Positions 52,612-61,900 of a stretch of 64,000 bases of DNA are shown here, piece by piece (position 1 is the stretch's first letter; each line of letters begins with the position of its first letter). Made by a program: the position numbers and the translations under genes. The notes beneath the pieces were generated by a model that saw nothing but the letters and a program-made list of their open reading frames with translations, had not been told where the DNA came from and did no database searches. Origin of the DNA: Pacificoceanicola sp049341065 (GTDB taxonomy: Bacteria; Pseudomonadota; Alphaproteobacteria; Rhodobacterales; Rhodobacteraceae); contig NZ_JBMPIX010000002.1 in the NCBI RefSeq assembly GCF_049341065.1, positions 62,001-126,000 on the forward strand, read 5' to 3'.

Positions 52612-53694
52612 TTGAAACGGAAATCGGCGTTGGTCAAATCCACGCGTAAATCCCCGCCCGGCTCGGCTCCGGGGCAGCTGACTGTCGGGCGCTCGTCCGG
52701 GGCGCCAAACATACGGGTCATGGCTTTCGGCCCGGATCGCATACTGGATCAAACCGTGACCAACGTGTCCGCCATCGTTGATCTACGAAAGGACTTTCCG
52801 GTCATTTGGGTCGATATCGTGCAATTCGGCGATACCCAGCTGATTTCTGACGTCGGCGAAGCGTTCGGGCTGCACAAACTTGCCTTGGAAGATGCGGTCA
52901 CCTCGCATCAGCGGCCAAAGGTCGAAGAATATTCGGATCATCTGTTTCTGGTTGCCTTGATGCTTGACGGGCAAGGCTCGATCGACACCGAACAGGTCTC
53001 GTTCTTCCTTGGGGATGGCTATCTCATTACCTTTCAGGAACGGCCCGGCGATTGTTTCACCCGCGCCCGCGACCGGATCACAAATGCCAAGGGCCGCATT
53101 CGCAGCGCCGGGTCGGACTATCTGTGTTACGCCTTGCTGGACGCGATCATTGACGGCTACTTTCCTGCCCTCGAACGCCAGGGCGACATTCTTGAAGCCC
53201 TGGAGGACCGCGTTGTGCGGTCACCTGAGCTTGGCAACATCGCAGAGCTTCATGACATGAAGCGCAATCTTTTGCTTTTGCGGCGGGCGATCTGGCCGCA
53301 TCGCGAAATGTTCAACAATCTGGTGCGCGACGAACATGATTTGATTGCCCTCGAGACCCGGCCGTTCCTGCGGGACTGCTATGACCACACCATTCAACTG
53401 ATGGACATCGTCGAAACCTATCGCGAGATCGCGTCAGGGTTGGTCGACGTCCATATCTCCAGTGTGAGCATGCGGCTGAATGAAGTGATGAAGGTGCTCA
53501 CGCTGGTGGCGACGCTGTTCATGCCGCTCAGCTTTATCGCCAGCCTCTATGGGATGAACTTCGACCGCACGGCCTCGCCTTGGAACATGCCGGAATTGGG
53601 GTGGTATCTGGGCTATCCCTTTGCGCTCCTCCTGATGGTCGGCTCGGCCGCAGGATTGCTCTGGTACATCTGGAAGAAGGGTTGGATGCGCTAG
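52612..53694 (+). CDS. CorA-family divalent cation transporter
   Basis: A 360-residue inner-membrane channel for Mg2+ (or Co2+/Zn2+). The large cytoplasmic N-domain includes ALEDAVTSHQRPKVEEYSDHLFLVALML and the long helix ending in SVSMRLNEVMKVLTLVATLFMPLSFIASLYGMNFD. The selectivity motif G-M-N lies between TM1 and TM2, and the end KKGWMR is basic, as is typical. No ATG fits the family start; the TTG at 52612 with GAGAAGAGA ahead is chosen, and a GTG at 52549 is an alternative. It is monocistronic by position. Confidence 0.9.
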   Translation: MKRKSALVKSTRKSPPGSAPGQLTVGRSSGAPNIRVMAFGPDRILDQTVTNVSAIVDLRKDFPVIWVDIVQFGDTQLISDVGEAFGLHKLALEDAVTSHQRPKVEEYSDHLFLVALMLDGQGSIDTEQVSFFLGDGYLITFQERPGDCFTRARDRITNAKGRIRSAGSDYLCYALLDAIIDGYFPALERQGDILEALEDRVVRSPELGNIAELHDMKRNLLLLRRAIWPHREMFNNLVRDEHDLIALETRPFLRDCYDHTIQLMDIVETYREIASGLVDVHISSVSMRLNEVMKVLTLVATLFMPLSFIASLYGMNFDRTASPWNMPELGWYLGYPFALLLMVGSAAGLLWYIWKKGWMR

Positions 53695-53839
53695 GTCCGT
53701 TGCGACCGGGGATCAGACGCGCATCCTTGACAGACCAGCCTTATGATTACGAGCGCAAAACCCCGCCGCCTGCGCGTGACAGCCCCGCCGCAATCGGCGA
53801 TAAGAAAGACGACTCGCAAATCCTTTGAGGAGCCGACCC

Positions 53840-55009
53840 ATGACCGTCCTCCCCCGCACTCTTTTGGCTGGCGCCTGCGCGCTTGCATTGATGGCCGGAC
53901 AGGCCTTTGCCTTTGACACCCGCGCCAAGGCGGCCTTTGTCATGGATCAGACCACCGGCACTGTCCTGATGGCCAAACGTGCCGATGACGCCCTGCCCCC
54001 GGCCTCCATGTCCAAGCTGATGACGCTTTATATTGCCTTCGAGGCGGTCCGTAACGGGCGCCTCCGGCTGGACGAAGAACTGCGCGTGTCGCAACACGCA
54101 ATGGATTACGCGGGCTCGACCCTTTTCCTGAAGGCCGGTGAGCGTGTGACAGTCGATGATCTGCTGCATGGCATCATCGTTCTTTCGGGCAATGACGCCT
54201 GTGTCGTAATCGCCGAGGCCCTGTCGCCCGATGGGACAGAGGACGGTTTTGCCCGGTTGATGACCCAGCGCGCGCAGCAGCTTGGCATGACAAATTCCAC
54301 CTTCAAGAATTCCAACGGCTGGCCCGCGCAGGGGCATGCGATGTCGATGCGCGATCTGGTGCTGCTGGCCCGCCGTATCATCGAAGATTTCCCCGAATTC
54401 TACCCGATGTTCTCTCAGGCGGAGTTCCTCTTTGACGAAACGGAAAGCCAGAACCGCTATAACCGGAACCCGTTGCTGGGACTGGGGATTGGTGCGGACG
54501 GGCTAAAGACCGGGCACACGCAAGAGGCAGGCTACGGTCTGGTGGGCAGCGCCAAGCAAGGTGAGCGCCGGGTGATTTTCGCGATCACCGGGCTGGACAG
54601 CGCCAAAGCGCGCGCCGAGGAATCCGAAAGCATTGTCAACTGGGCCTTCCGCCAGTTCGCACAGCAGACCATTGTCACCAAGGACAAGGCCATCGCCAGC
54701 GCCGATATCTGGCTGGGCGCCGAGGACAGCGTGGGCCTGATGGCCGAAAAGGACGTGACCTTGCTTTTGCCGCTGGCCACCCCCGGCGGTCTGAAGGCCG
54801 AGGTCGTTTATACCGGCCCGGTCGAAGCTCCGGTCAAGCAAGGCCAGCAATTGGCCGAACTGATCATTTCGCCCGAGGGGTTGCCGGAAACTCGCGTGCC
54901 GCTGTTTGCGCAGGACGCGGTTGAGGCGGGCGGCTTTATGGATCGCATGATGACGGTCAGCAAAAATCTTCTGGCGCGCCTGCAAAGTCAGCCCGAGGAG
55001 ACAATGTGA
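53840..55009 (+). CDS. dac: D-alanyl-D-alanine carboxypeptidase (penicillin-binding protein 5/6 type)
   Basis: A 389-residue periplasmic serine peptidase that trims the terminal D-Ala of peptidoglycan pentapeptides. It has a signal peptide (about 1-24), the active-site motif S-M-S-K at 56-59, S-G-N at 116-118 and K-T-G at 223-225. A PBP5 C-terminal domain (about 285-375) and an amphipathic end for membrane attachment (FMDRMMTVSKNLLARLQSQ) follow. GAGGAG precedes the ATG. The stop overlaps the tmk start by four bases. Confidence 0.95.
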   Translation: MTVLPRTLLAGACALALMAGQAFAFDTRAKAAFVMDQTTGTVLMAKRADDALPPASMSKLMTLYIAFEAVRNGRLRLDEELRVSQHAMDYAGSTLFLKAGERVTVDDLLHGIIVLSGNDACVVIAEALSPDGTEDGFARLMTQRAQQLGMTNSTFKNSNGWPAQGHAMSMRDLVLLARRIIEDFPEFYPMFSQAEFLFDETESQNRYNRNPLLGLGIGADGLKTGHTQEAGYGLVGSAKQGERRVIFAITGLDSAKARAEESESIVNWAFRQFAQQTIVTKDKAIASADIWLGAEDSVGLMAEKDVTLLLPLATPGGLKAEVVYTGPVEAPVKQGQQLAELIISPEGLPETRVPLFAQDAVEAGGFMDRMMTVSKNLLARLQSQPEETM

Positions 55010-55626
55010 GCCAGAAGGGCCTGTTCATCAGTTTCGAGGGTATCGACGGGTCGGGAAAGTCAACGCAGACGCGCGCGCTGGCCGAACATCTGCGCGCGCT
55101 TGGCCGCGACGTGCTACTGACGCGAGAGCCCGGAGGCAGCCCCGGCGCCGAGGAAATCCGCGCCCTTGTGCTTCAGGGCGAGCCTGACCGCTGGTCCGCC
55201 GACACCGAGTTGCTCTTGTTCACTGCCGCGCGCCGCGACCATCTGGAACGCGTCGTCTGGCCCGCCCTTGCGCGCGGCGAGGTGGTGATCTGTGACCGTT
55301 TCGCGGATTCGACACGGATGTATCAGGGCCGCGCCGGGCTGCGCGCCAAGGTCGACGCGCTGCATGATTTGATGATCGGGGTCGAACCCGACCTGACGGT
55401 CTTGATCGACATGGATCCAGCCGCCGCCCTCGCCCGTGCAAAGGCACGCGGCACCGAGGAAGAGCGCTTTGAAGACTTCGGTCTGCCCCTGCAGGAACAG
55501 ATGCGCGCGGGGTTTCTTGAACTGGCGCAGGAACACAGCGCCCGGTTTCGCGTGATCGACGGCAATCGCACGCCGGATGCCGTCGCCGCCGACATCCGCG
55601 GCGCAGTCGAGCCTCACCTGACATGA
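55006..55626 (+). CDS. tmk: Thymidylate kinase
   Basis: Phosphorylates dTMP to dTDP for DNA synthesis. The 206-residue protein has the P-loop EGIDGSGKSTQTRALAEHL near the N-terminus, the DR-x motif CDRFADSTRMYQG and the lid/ARG region AKARGTEEERFEDFG. The start is GTG inside the overlap ATGTGA with the carboxypeptidase stop. It is coupled to holB by an ATGA overlap, as in many bacteria. Confidence 0.97.
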   Translation: MSQKGLFISFEGIDGSGKSTQTRALAEHLRALGRDVLLTREPGGSPGAEEIRALVLQGEPDRWSADTELLLFTAARRDHLERVVWPALARGEVVICDRFADSTRMYQGRAGLRAKVDALHDLMIGVEPDLTVLIDMDPAAALARAKARGTEEERFEDFGLPLQEQMRAGFLELAQEHSARFRVIDGNRTPDAVAADIRGAVEPHLT

Positions 55627-56744
55627 GCGACCCGGACGCCCTGCCAGAACCGGACCGCATTTCCGGCGCCCCGCACCCGCGCGAAACCGTGCGGCTCTTC
55701 GGTCAGGGCAAGGCCGAGGCGGATTTTCTGAACGCTTTCTCCACAGGGCGCCTGCACCACGGCTGGCTGATCACCGGCCCGCGCGGCGTTGGCAAGGCAA
55801 CTCTGGCCTGGCACATCGCGCGCTTTTTGCTCGCCACGCCGGAGGCTCAGGAAGATGGCCTGTTTGGCGCCCCGCCGCCCCCCGAAACCCTTCACATCGA
55901 CGCCGAGCACCCGGTCTCGCGCCGCATGCTAGCGCTGTCCGAGCCGGGGTTGTTCCTGCTGCGCCGGGGCCCGAACGACAAGGGTGACAAGCTGGCCACC
56001 GATATCCGCGTCGGAGAAGTACGCAGACTGGCGAATTTCTTTGCCCTCTCGTCGGCAGATGGCGGGCGCCGCGTGGTGATCGTCGACGCGGCCGACGAGC
56101 TGAACACCCAAGCCGCCAACGCCATCCTCAAGATGTTGGAAGAACCGCCCGCCCGCACAACCCTTTTGCTGATCTCCCATCAACCCGCGCGCCTGTTGCC
56201 CACCATCCGCTCGCGATGCCGCGAATTGCGCCTTGCGCCGCTGGGCCAGGACCAGATGACCCAAGCACTGGCGCAGGCCGAAATCCCGGTGCCGCCGCAA
56301 GACGCCGCCGCCCTCACCGAACTCGCAAGCGGCTCGGTCGGCGCGGCCATAAGGCTGCTCAACCTCGATGGCCTCAATATATACAGGGATCTTTTGGCGA
56401 TCCTCGGCAGCCTGCCCAACATGGACCGCCCCCGACTGCTGGCCCTGTCCGACACCTGCGCCGGCAAGGCCCGCGAAGAACGGCTCGATCTGCTCCTGAC
56501 CCTGACGGACCAGCTGACCGCGCGCATTGCACGCACCGGTGCCACCGGTGTCCCGCCGCGGGCCGAAGCCGCCCCGGGCGAGCTTAAAGCCCTGCAGCAC
56601 CTTGCCCCGGATGCCGCCGCCGCTCGCCGCTGGGCTCAATCAGCGCAGGACGCCTCGGATCGCGCCCGTCATGCACGCCGCGTGAACGTCGATCCCGCAG
56701 CGCTGGTGACGGACCTTTTCCTGCAACTCTCGCGCGCGTATTAG
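55623..56744 (+). CDS. holB: DNA polymerase III subunit delta'
   Basis: A clamp-loader subunit of 373 residues. The AAA+ core has HHGWLITGPRGVGKATLAWHIARFLL (a P-loop with Ala after Lys, as delta' need not hydrolyse ATP), RRVVIVDAADELNTQAANAILKMLEEPP (Walker-B-like stretch and the SRC-proximal helix) and LLPTIRSRCRELRLAPL with the SRC motif. It shares a four-base overlap with tmk and ends near a terminator. The order dac-tmk-holB is common in Rhodobacterales. Confidence 0.95.
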   Translation: MSDPDALPEPDRISGAPHPRETVRLFGQGKAEADFLNAFSTGRLHHGWLITGPRGVGKATLAWHIARFLLATPEAQEDGLFGAPPPPETLHIDAEHPVSRRMLALSEPGLFLLRRGPNDKGDKLATDIRVGEVRRLANFFALSSADGGRRVVIVDAADELNTQAANAILKMLEEPPARTTLLLISHQPARLLPTIRSRCRELRLAPLGQDQMTQALAQAEIPVPPQDAAALTELASGSVGAAIRLLNLDGLNIYRDLLAILGSLPNMDRPRLLALSDTCAGKAREERLDLLLTLTDQLTARIARTGATGVPPRAEAAPGELKALQHLAPDAAAARRWAQSAQDASDRARHARRVNVDPAALVTDLFLQLSRAY

Positions 56745-56795
56745 CCCTTCATCTTGTTCCAAATACCCCGGGGGCGCCGTGGCCTTGGCCGCGGC

Positions 56796-56814
56796 GGGGG
56801 CAGAGCCCCCTTTT
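56796..56814 (+). terminator. Terminator after holB
   Basis: GGGGGC-AGA-GCCCCC followed by TTTTGTC, in the gap between converging holB and mrp genes. Confidence 0.8.
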
Positions 56815-56821
56815 GTCTCGC

Positions 56822-57883
56822 TTACACGATACCGCCCTTGATCAGCCGATCCGCCAGCAGCGCATAGGCCTGCGCCATCGGCCCATCGCCCAAGGCCACC
56901 GGAATGCCACCGTCACCGCCCAACCGGGTGTCCAGATCGATTGGCAATTGTGCCAGCATCGGGATGCCCAGCTTTTCGGCCTCTGCCGCCACTCCGCCGT
57001 GGCCAAAGATGTGCGAATCCTTGCCGCAATGTGGGCAGGTAAAGACCGCCATATTCTCGATCAGCCCCAAAACCGGCGTTTTGAGGGTTGCAAAGGCGTC
57101 CAACGCCTTGCGTGCATCCAGCAAAGCCACGTCCTGCGGGGTCGAGACGACAATCGCCCCGGCGACCTCGCTCTTTTGGCACAAGGACAGCTGCACATCC
57201 CCGGTTCCCGGCGGCAGATCGACGATCAAGACGTCTTGTTCGCCCCAGTCCACCTGCATCAGCATCTGCTGCAGGGCGCCCATCAACATGGGGCCGCGCC
57301 AGATCACGGCCTTTTCCTCGGCCAACATCGAGCCGATTGACATCACCGTGACACCATGCGCCTGCAAGGGGATGATCGTCTTTCCGTCCGGGCTGGCTGG
57401 TTTATCCGTCAGACCGAACATGCGCGGCTGCGATGGGCCGTGGATATCCGCATCCAGCAGGCCCACCTTTTTGCCCGCTCTCGCCAATGCAACAGCCAGA
57501 TTCGAGGAAACCGTGGATTTGCCCACGCCGCCCTTGCCCGACCCCACCGCAAGGATGGTTTTGACGCCCGGTGGCTTCATCACCCCCTCTTGCGGCTGAG
57601 CGTGTCCGCCGAACTTCAGCTTTGGCGCTTTGGGTTGGTCATGCGCCGTCAGAACCGCGGAGACCGACTCGACCCCCGACACCTGCCCCGCTGCGGCCTC
57701 GGCCGCTTTGCGCAATGGCTCCATAAGACGCGCGATTTCAGGTGACGGCGCTTCGATCACAAAGCGCACATTACCGCTTTCGACCGTCAGCGCACGAATC
57801 ATATCCCGTGAAATCATGTTTCCGCCGTCAGGCAGTTCCAGCCGTGCCAAAGCTTCCCTAACGGCACCTTTCAGGTCAGTCAT
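56822..57883 (-). CDS. mrp: Mrp/NBP35-family iron-sulfur carrier ATPase
   Basis: A 353-residue P-loop protein (ApbC/Mrp) that binds and passes Fe-S clusters. The N-terminal MIP18/DUF59 domain (1-80) is followed by the deviant Walker A VGSGKGGVGKSTVSSNLAVALARAG, DADIHGPSQPRMFG, VLIVDLPPGTGDVQL and the cluster-binding C-P-H-C in ENMAVFTCPHCGKDSHIFG. The ATG at 57883 has AGAGG at good spacing; the ATG two codons earlier (57889) would overlap that site. Confidence 0.95.
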   Translation of the reverse strand: MTDLKGAVREALARLELPDGGNMISRDMIRALTVESGNVRFVIEAPSPEIARLMEPLRKAAEAAAGQVSGVESVSAVLTAHDQPKAPKLKFGGHAQPQEGVMKPPGVKTILAVGSGKGGVGKSTVSSNLAVALARAGKKVGLLDADIHGPSQPRMFGLTDKPASPDGKTIIPLQAHGVTVMSIGSMLAEEKAVIWRGPMLMGALQQMLMQVDWGEQDVLIVDLPPGTGDVQLSLCQKSEVAGAIVVSTPQDVALLDARKALDAFATLKTPVLGLIENMAVFTCPHCGKDSHIFGHGGVAAEAEKLGIPMLAQLPIDLDTRLGGDGGIPVALGDGPMAQAYALLADRLIKGGIV

Positions 57884-58107
57884 GCTCATCCTCTTTTCAC
57901 TCTGCCTGTTTACGCATCAGTGCCCCAGCGTCAACTCAACCAAAACCCGCTATTCGCACATTTTTCAAGCTTAACGGTAAGTTAACAGGCGTTCCAACCA
58001 TGCATTTGCTGCATAGCAGCATTGCCGCTCTGCCTATTGTGCAGTTGCAGCATTTGCCCCATGTTTAGCGCAACCACAAAACAGATGGCCAATGAGGCAC
58101 AAACACA

Positions 58108-58326
58108 ATGGCATACGCAACCGATCTTAACACCCGCTCGCAAAACTCTTTCGGCGCCCGCCTGTCGTCCATGTTGATCGACATCCGCGCGCGCTTTGCC
58201 CGCCGCAACGTCTACAAGACGACCTACCGCGAACTGGCATCTCTGAGCGACCGTGAACTTTCCGATCTGGGCCTGAACCGTACCATGATCCGCCGCGTCG
58301 CCTATCAGGCGGCCTACGAAATGTAA
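58108..58326 (+). CDS. DUF1127 protein upstream of anti-SD hairpins (CcaF1-type position)
   Basis: A 72-residue basic protein whose C-terminal 45 residues are a DUF1127 unit (TTYRELASLSDRELSDLGLNRTMIRRVAYQAAYE). In Rhodobacter sphaeroides a small DUF1127 protein encoded just ahead of the CcsR small RNAs (RSP_6037, CcaF1) binds RNA and affects processing of those RNAs. Here too a run of ten CUCCUCCUCCCU hairpins follows, starting 10 bases after the stop, so the gene and the RNAs are almost certainly one transcript. In R. sphaeroides this transcript is under RpoHI/RpoHII heat-shock sigma factors; I could not mark a promoter here with confidence. Confidence 0.9.
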   Translation: MAYATDLNTRSQNSFGARLSSMLIDIRARFARRNVYKTTYRELASLSDRELSDLGLNRTMIRRVAYQAAYEM

Positions 58327-58335
58327 GAATTCCGC

Positions 58336-58407
58336 AAGGGTCTCTCCTCCTCCCTGACCCTTTCGGATCTATGCGGTGACGCCTCTCCTCCTCCCTGGCG
58401 TCACCGC
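58336..58407 (+). ncRNA. Anti-SD (cuckoo/CcsR-type) two-hairpin RNA, unit 1
   Basis: Hairpin 1a has AAGGGTC/GACCCTT around the loop TCTCCTCCTCCCT (58343-58355). Hairpin 1b has the 11-base perfect stem GCGGTGACGCC/GGCGTCACCGC around the same 13-base loop (58384-58396). The loop is complementary to Shine-Dalgarno sequences (AGGAGG). Two such hairpins 41 bases apart are the form of cuckoo RNAs. Confidence 0.85.
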
Positions 58408-58443
58408 AAAAATTACCGGGCCCGATGGCCCACCAAAAATGAA

Positions 58444-58518
58444 GGCTCTCTCTCCTCCTCCCTGAGGGCCAACATCGAAAGCAGCGGCGCCCTCTCCTCC
58501 TCCCTGGGTGGCCGCTGC
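58444..58518 (+). ncRNA. Anti-SD (cuckoo/CcsR-type) two-hairpin RNA, unit 2
   Basis: Hairpin 2a: GGCTCTC/GAGGGCC with loop TCTCCTCCTCCCT (58451-58463). Hairpin 2b: GCAGCGGCGCCC/GGGTGGCCGCTGC with one bulge and the same loop (58493-58505). Loop distance is 42 bases. A further hairpin without the anti-SD loop (GGAGCG/CGCTCC, 58529-58547) follows before unit 3. Confidence 0.85.
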
Positions 58519-58560
58519 ACGGAATTACGGAGCGTCACAATCGCTCCAGACATTGATGCC

Positions 58561-58636
58561 GGGCCTTTCTCCTCCTCCCTTAGGCCCTACATCATGAAGC
58601 GACGGCGCCTTCTCCTCCTCCCTGGGTGGCTGTCGC
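58561..58636 (+). ncRNA. Anti-SD (cuckoo/CcsR-type) two-hairpin RNA, unit 3
   Basis: Hairpin 3a: GGGCCT/AGGCCC with loop TCTCCTCCTCCCT (58568-58580). Hairpin 3b: a 12-base stem from GCGACGGCGCCT and GGGTGGCTGTCGC with one bulge and G-T pairs, same loop (58611-58623). Loop distance is 43 bases. Confidence 0.85.
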
Positions 58637-58667
58637 AAAAATAGCGGCTTTCGGGCCCCGTAATGCG

Positions 58668-58736
58668 GAACCCTCTCCTCCTCCCTGGGTTCTACATACG
58701 AAGCGGCGGTGTCCACCTCCTCCCGGGCACCGCCGC
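58668..58736 (+). ncRNA. Anti-SD (cuckoo/CcsR-type) two-hairpin RNA, unit 4, with a diverged second loop
   Basis: Hairpin 4a: GAACCC/GGGTTC with loop TCTCCTCCTCCCT (58674-58686). Hairpin 4b: the 12-base stem GCGGCGGTGTCC/GGGCACCGCCGC with a shorter loop ACCTCCTCCC (58715-58724), the only diverged loop of the ten; it still keeps CCTCCTCCC. Confidence 0.83.
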
Positions 58737-58750
58737 GCGAAATTCGAGAT

Positions 58751-58829
58751 CGGGGCCCCTCTCCTCCTCCCTGGGGTGCCCGTGCACTGGAACGGCGGCG
58801 CTCTCTCCTCCTCCCTGAGCGTCGCCGTT
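58751..58829 (+). ncRNA. Anti-SD (cuckoo/CcsR-type) two-hairpin RNA, unit 5, ending in a terminator
   Basis: Hairpin 5a: CGGGGCCCC/GGGGTGCCCG with one bulge, loop TCTCCTCCTCCCT (58760-58772). Hairpin 5b: the 13-base stem AACGGCGGCGCTC/GAGCGTCGCCGTT with the same loop (58804-58816), followed by TTCGTTTTT, so this last hairpin is also the Rho-independent terminator of the whole unit. Confidence 0.85.
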
Positions 58830-58936
58830 TTCGTTTTTGCCGCAGCGATCGCGCCGCAACCTTGCCTTCTCCCCCCTTCCAATCCCGCCCCCTTCCCGGT
58901 ATCTGCCAAGGCAGAACTCAGACGGGATCAAAGACG

Positions 58937-61900
58937 ATGGCGATGGACAAAAGTTTCGATGCAAAAACCGCAGAACCGCGGATTTACGAGGCTTGGGAAA
59001 AGGCCGGTGCGTTCCGCGCAGGCGCAAACAAGTCGCGGGACGACTCTTTCTGCATCATGCTGCCACCGCCCAACGTGACCGGCGCGCTGCACGTCGGCCA
59101 CGCCTTCAATCACACGCTGATGGATATCCTTGTGCGCTGGCACCGGATGCGAGGCTTTGACACGCTTTGGCAACCCGGACAGGACCACGCGGGCATCGCC
59201 ACCCAGCTGCAGGTCGAGAAAAAGCTGTTGGCCGACGAAGGCAAGCGCCGCACCGACATGACGCGCGAGGAATTCCTTGGCCGCGTGTGGGACTGGAAGG
59301 CCGAATACGGCCAGACCATCATCAATCAGATGAAACGTCTGGGCAATTCATGCGATTGGGAACGCAACGCCTTTACCATGTCCGGAGCCCCCGGCGCCCC
59401 CGAGGCGGATTCCAAGGGCAATTTCCACGATGCGGTGATCAAGGTTTTCGTCGACATGTACGAAAAGGGCCTGATCTATCGCGGCAAGCGCCTGGTCAAT
59501 TGGGATCCGCATTTTGAAACCGCGATTTCCGATCTCGAGGTCGAGAATATCGAAGTTGCCGGCCACATGTGGCACTTCAAATACCCGCTGGCAGGCGGCG
59601 CGACCTATACCTATGTCGAAAAAGACGAAGACGGGAATGTCGTGCTCGAAGAGACACGCGATTACATCTCGATCGCCACGACGCGCCCCGAAACCATGCT
59701 GGGCGATGGCGCGGTTGCCGTGCACCCCAGTGACGAACGCTATGCGCCCATCGTCGGCAAACTCTGCGAGATCCCCGTTGGCCCGAAAGAGCATCGCCGC
59801 CTGATCCCGATCATCACCGATGAATACCCGGACAAGGATTTCGGCTCGGGCGCGGTGAAGATCACCGGCGCGCATGATTTCAACGACTATCAGGTTGCCA
59901 AGCGCGGCGGCATTCCGATGTACCGCTTGATGGACACGCGCGGCCACATGCGGGCCGACGGCGCGGCCTATGCCGAAGCCGCCGCCATCGCCATGGAAGT
60001 GGCCGAGGGCAAGCGCACGCTGAGCGAGGCAGAGGCCGACAGCATCAATCTTGTTCCCGACCACCTGCGCGGGCTGGACCGCTTTGAGGCGCGCGAGGCC
60101 GTGATTGCCGAGATCACCACCGAGGGTCTGGCCGTGATGACCCGTTCCGATGATCCGCGCCTTGGATTGCCCAAGAAGAAAAAGGGCGACGAGGATCAAG
60201 AGGTGACGCAAGTTCCGCTGGTCGAGGCCAAGCCGATCATGCAGCCGTTTGGCGACCGCTCAAAGGTGGTCATCGAGCCGATGCTGACCGACCAGTGGTT
60301 TGTCGATGCCGAAAAGGTCGTCGGCCCGGCGCTCGACGCGGTGCGAAACGGCGACATCAAAATCATCCCGGAGAGCGGCGAGAAGACCTATTACCACTGG
60401 CTGGAGAACATCGAGCCTTGGTGCATCTCGCGCCAGCTGTGGTGGGGGCACCAGATCCCGGTTTGGTATGGTTTCGATCTGCAAGCCAACCGCGATTATG
60501 ACGACGAACATGACGGTGCGCTTGATCTGGTCGAAATGGGGGCACTGTTGCTGGATCAGAACTTGCTGCTTGGCGACGAACGCCACCACGCCGCTCATGA
60601 TTTCGGTGCTGTGACCGCCGAGTTCAACGATGTGCTGGCCTCGCTGCCGACGCCGCTCAATCACGCGCGTGTGGTTGAGGTGGCGGATCGTCACGCCGCG
60701 GTCGAGGCTTTGGCCCACTCTCTGGCGGAATACGAAGCCCATGATCAGGATCCGACCAAACTGGTTTATCCGGTCTGGCGCGACCCGGACGTGCTCGACA
60801 CATGGTTTTCCTCGGGCCTCTGGCCGATGGGTACGCTCGGCTGGCCCGAGGAAACGGATGAGCTCAAGCGCTTTTTCCCGACCGATGTGCTGATCACCGG
60901 GCAGGATATCCTGTTCTTCTGGGTCGCCCGGATGATCATGATGCAACTGGCCGTTCTCGACGACAAACCGATGGCGGACAAGATCCCCTTCCACACGGTC
61001 TATCTCCACCAGCTTGTCCGTGACGAGAAGGGCAAGAAGATGTCGAAGACCACCGGAAACGTCATTGATCCTCTTGAGATCGTTGACGAATACGGCGCCG
61101 ATGCGCTGCGGTTCACCAATGCTTCGATGGCGTCCATCGGCGGCGTGCTCAAGCTTTCGGTCGACCGGATCACCGGCTATCGCAATTTCGGCACCAAGCT
61201 TTGGAACGCTGCCCGTTTTGCCGAAATGAACGGCGCTGTTGGCTCGGACGGGGCCATCCCTGCGCCGAAGGCGACGCTCAACCGCTGGATCGTTGGCGAA
61301 ACCGCCAAGGTGCGGGAAATCGTCGATGCAGCACTTACCGAATACCGGTTCAACGACGCCGCCAGCGCGCTGTATGCCTTTGTCTGGGGCAAGGTCTGCG
61401 ACTGGTATCTGGAATTCTCCAAGCCGCTTTTCGACAGCAAGGACGAAGCCGTCGTGGCCGAGACCCGCGCAACCATGGCTTGGGTCATCGACCAATGCCT
61501 GATCCTGCTGCACCCGATCATGCCCTATATCACCGAAGAGCTTTGGGGCGAATTAGGCGCGCGTCAAAAACTTCTGGTGCTTGGCGACTGGCCGACCTAT
61601 GGCGCCGAACTGGTTGATCCGGCGGCGGATGTCGAAATGAACTGGGTCATCAGCCTGATCGAAGGTGTGCGCTCGGCCCGCGCGCAGATGCACGTGCCTG
61701 CCGGGCTTTATGTGCCCATGCTGGTGACGCAGATCGGCGAAGGCGAACAGGGCGCGTGGGACCGCAACGAGACCCTGATCAAGCGGCTTGCGCGGATCGA
61801 AAGCCTTGAAAAGGTTTCGGATTTCCCCAAAGGCTGCGTGACCGTTCCTGTCGGCGGCGCGACTTTTGGCCTGCCTTTGGCCGATATCATCGACGTCGGC

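Larger units (their letters stand above)
58336..58829 (+). repeat. Array of ten anti-SD stem-loops (five pairs)
   Basis: The 13-base loop TCTCCTCCTCCCT recurs nine times exactly and once in diverged form, while the stems differ in sequence but keep pairing. Compensatory change like this shows selection on RNA structure. Distances between loops alternate about 41-44 and 63-75 bases, except between units 4 and 5 (45). It explains most of the 610 bases without a gene between the DUF1127 gene and valS. Confidence 0.92.

Noticed and set aside
58336..58829. CRISPR-like regular spacing of a repeated sequence
   Set aside because: The repeat is only 13 bases, always sits in the loop of a hairpin, the spacers pair with each other, and no cas gene is near. 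The anti-SD RNA explanation accounts for all of it.
58709..58936. Long N-terminal extension of valyl-tRNA synthetase
   Set aside because: The open frame runs through the RNA hairpin array; homology to ValRS begins at the ATG at 58937.
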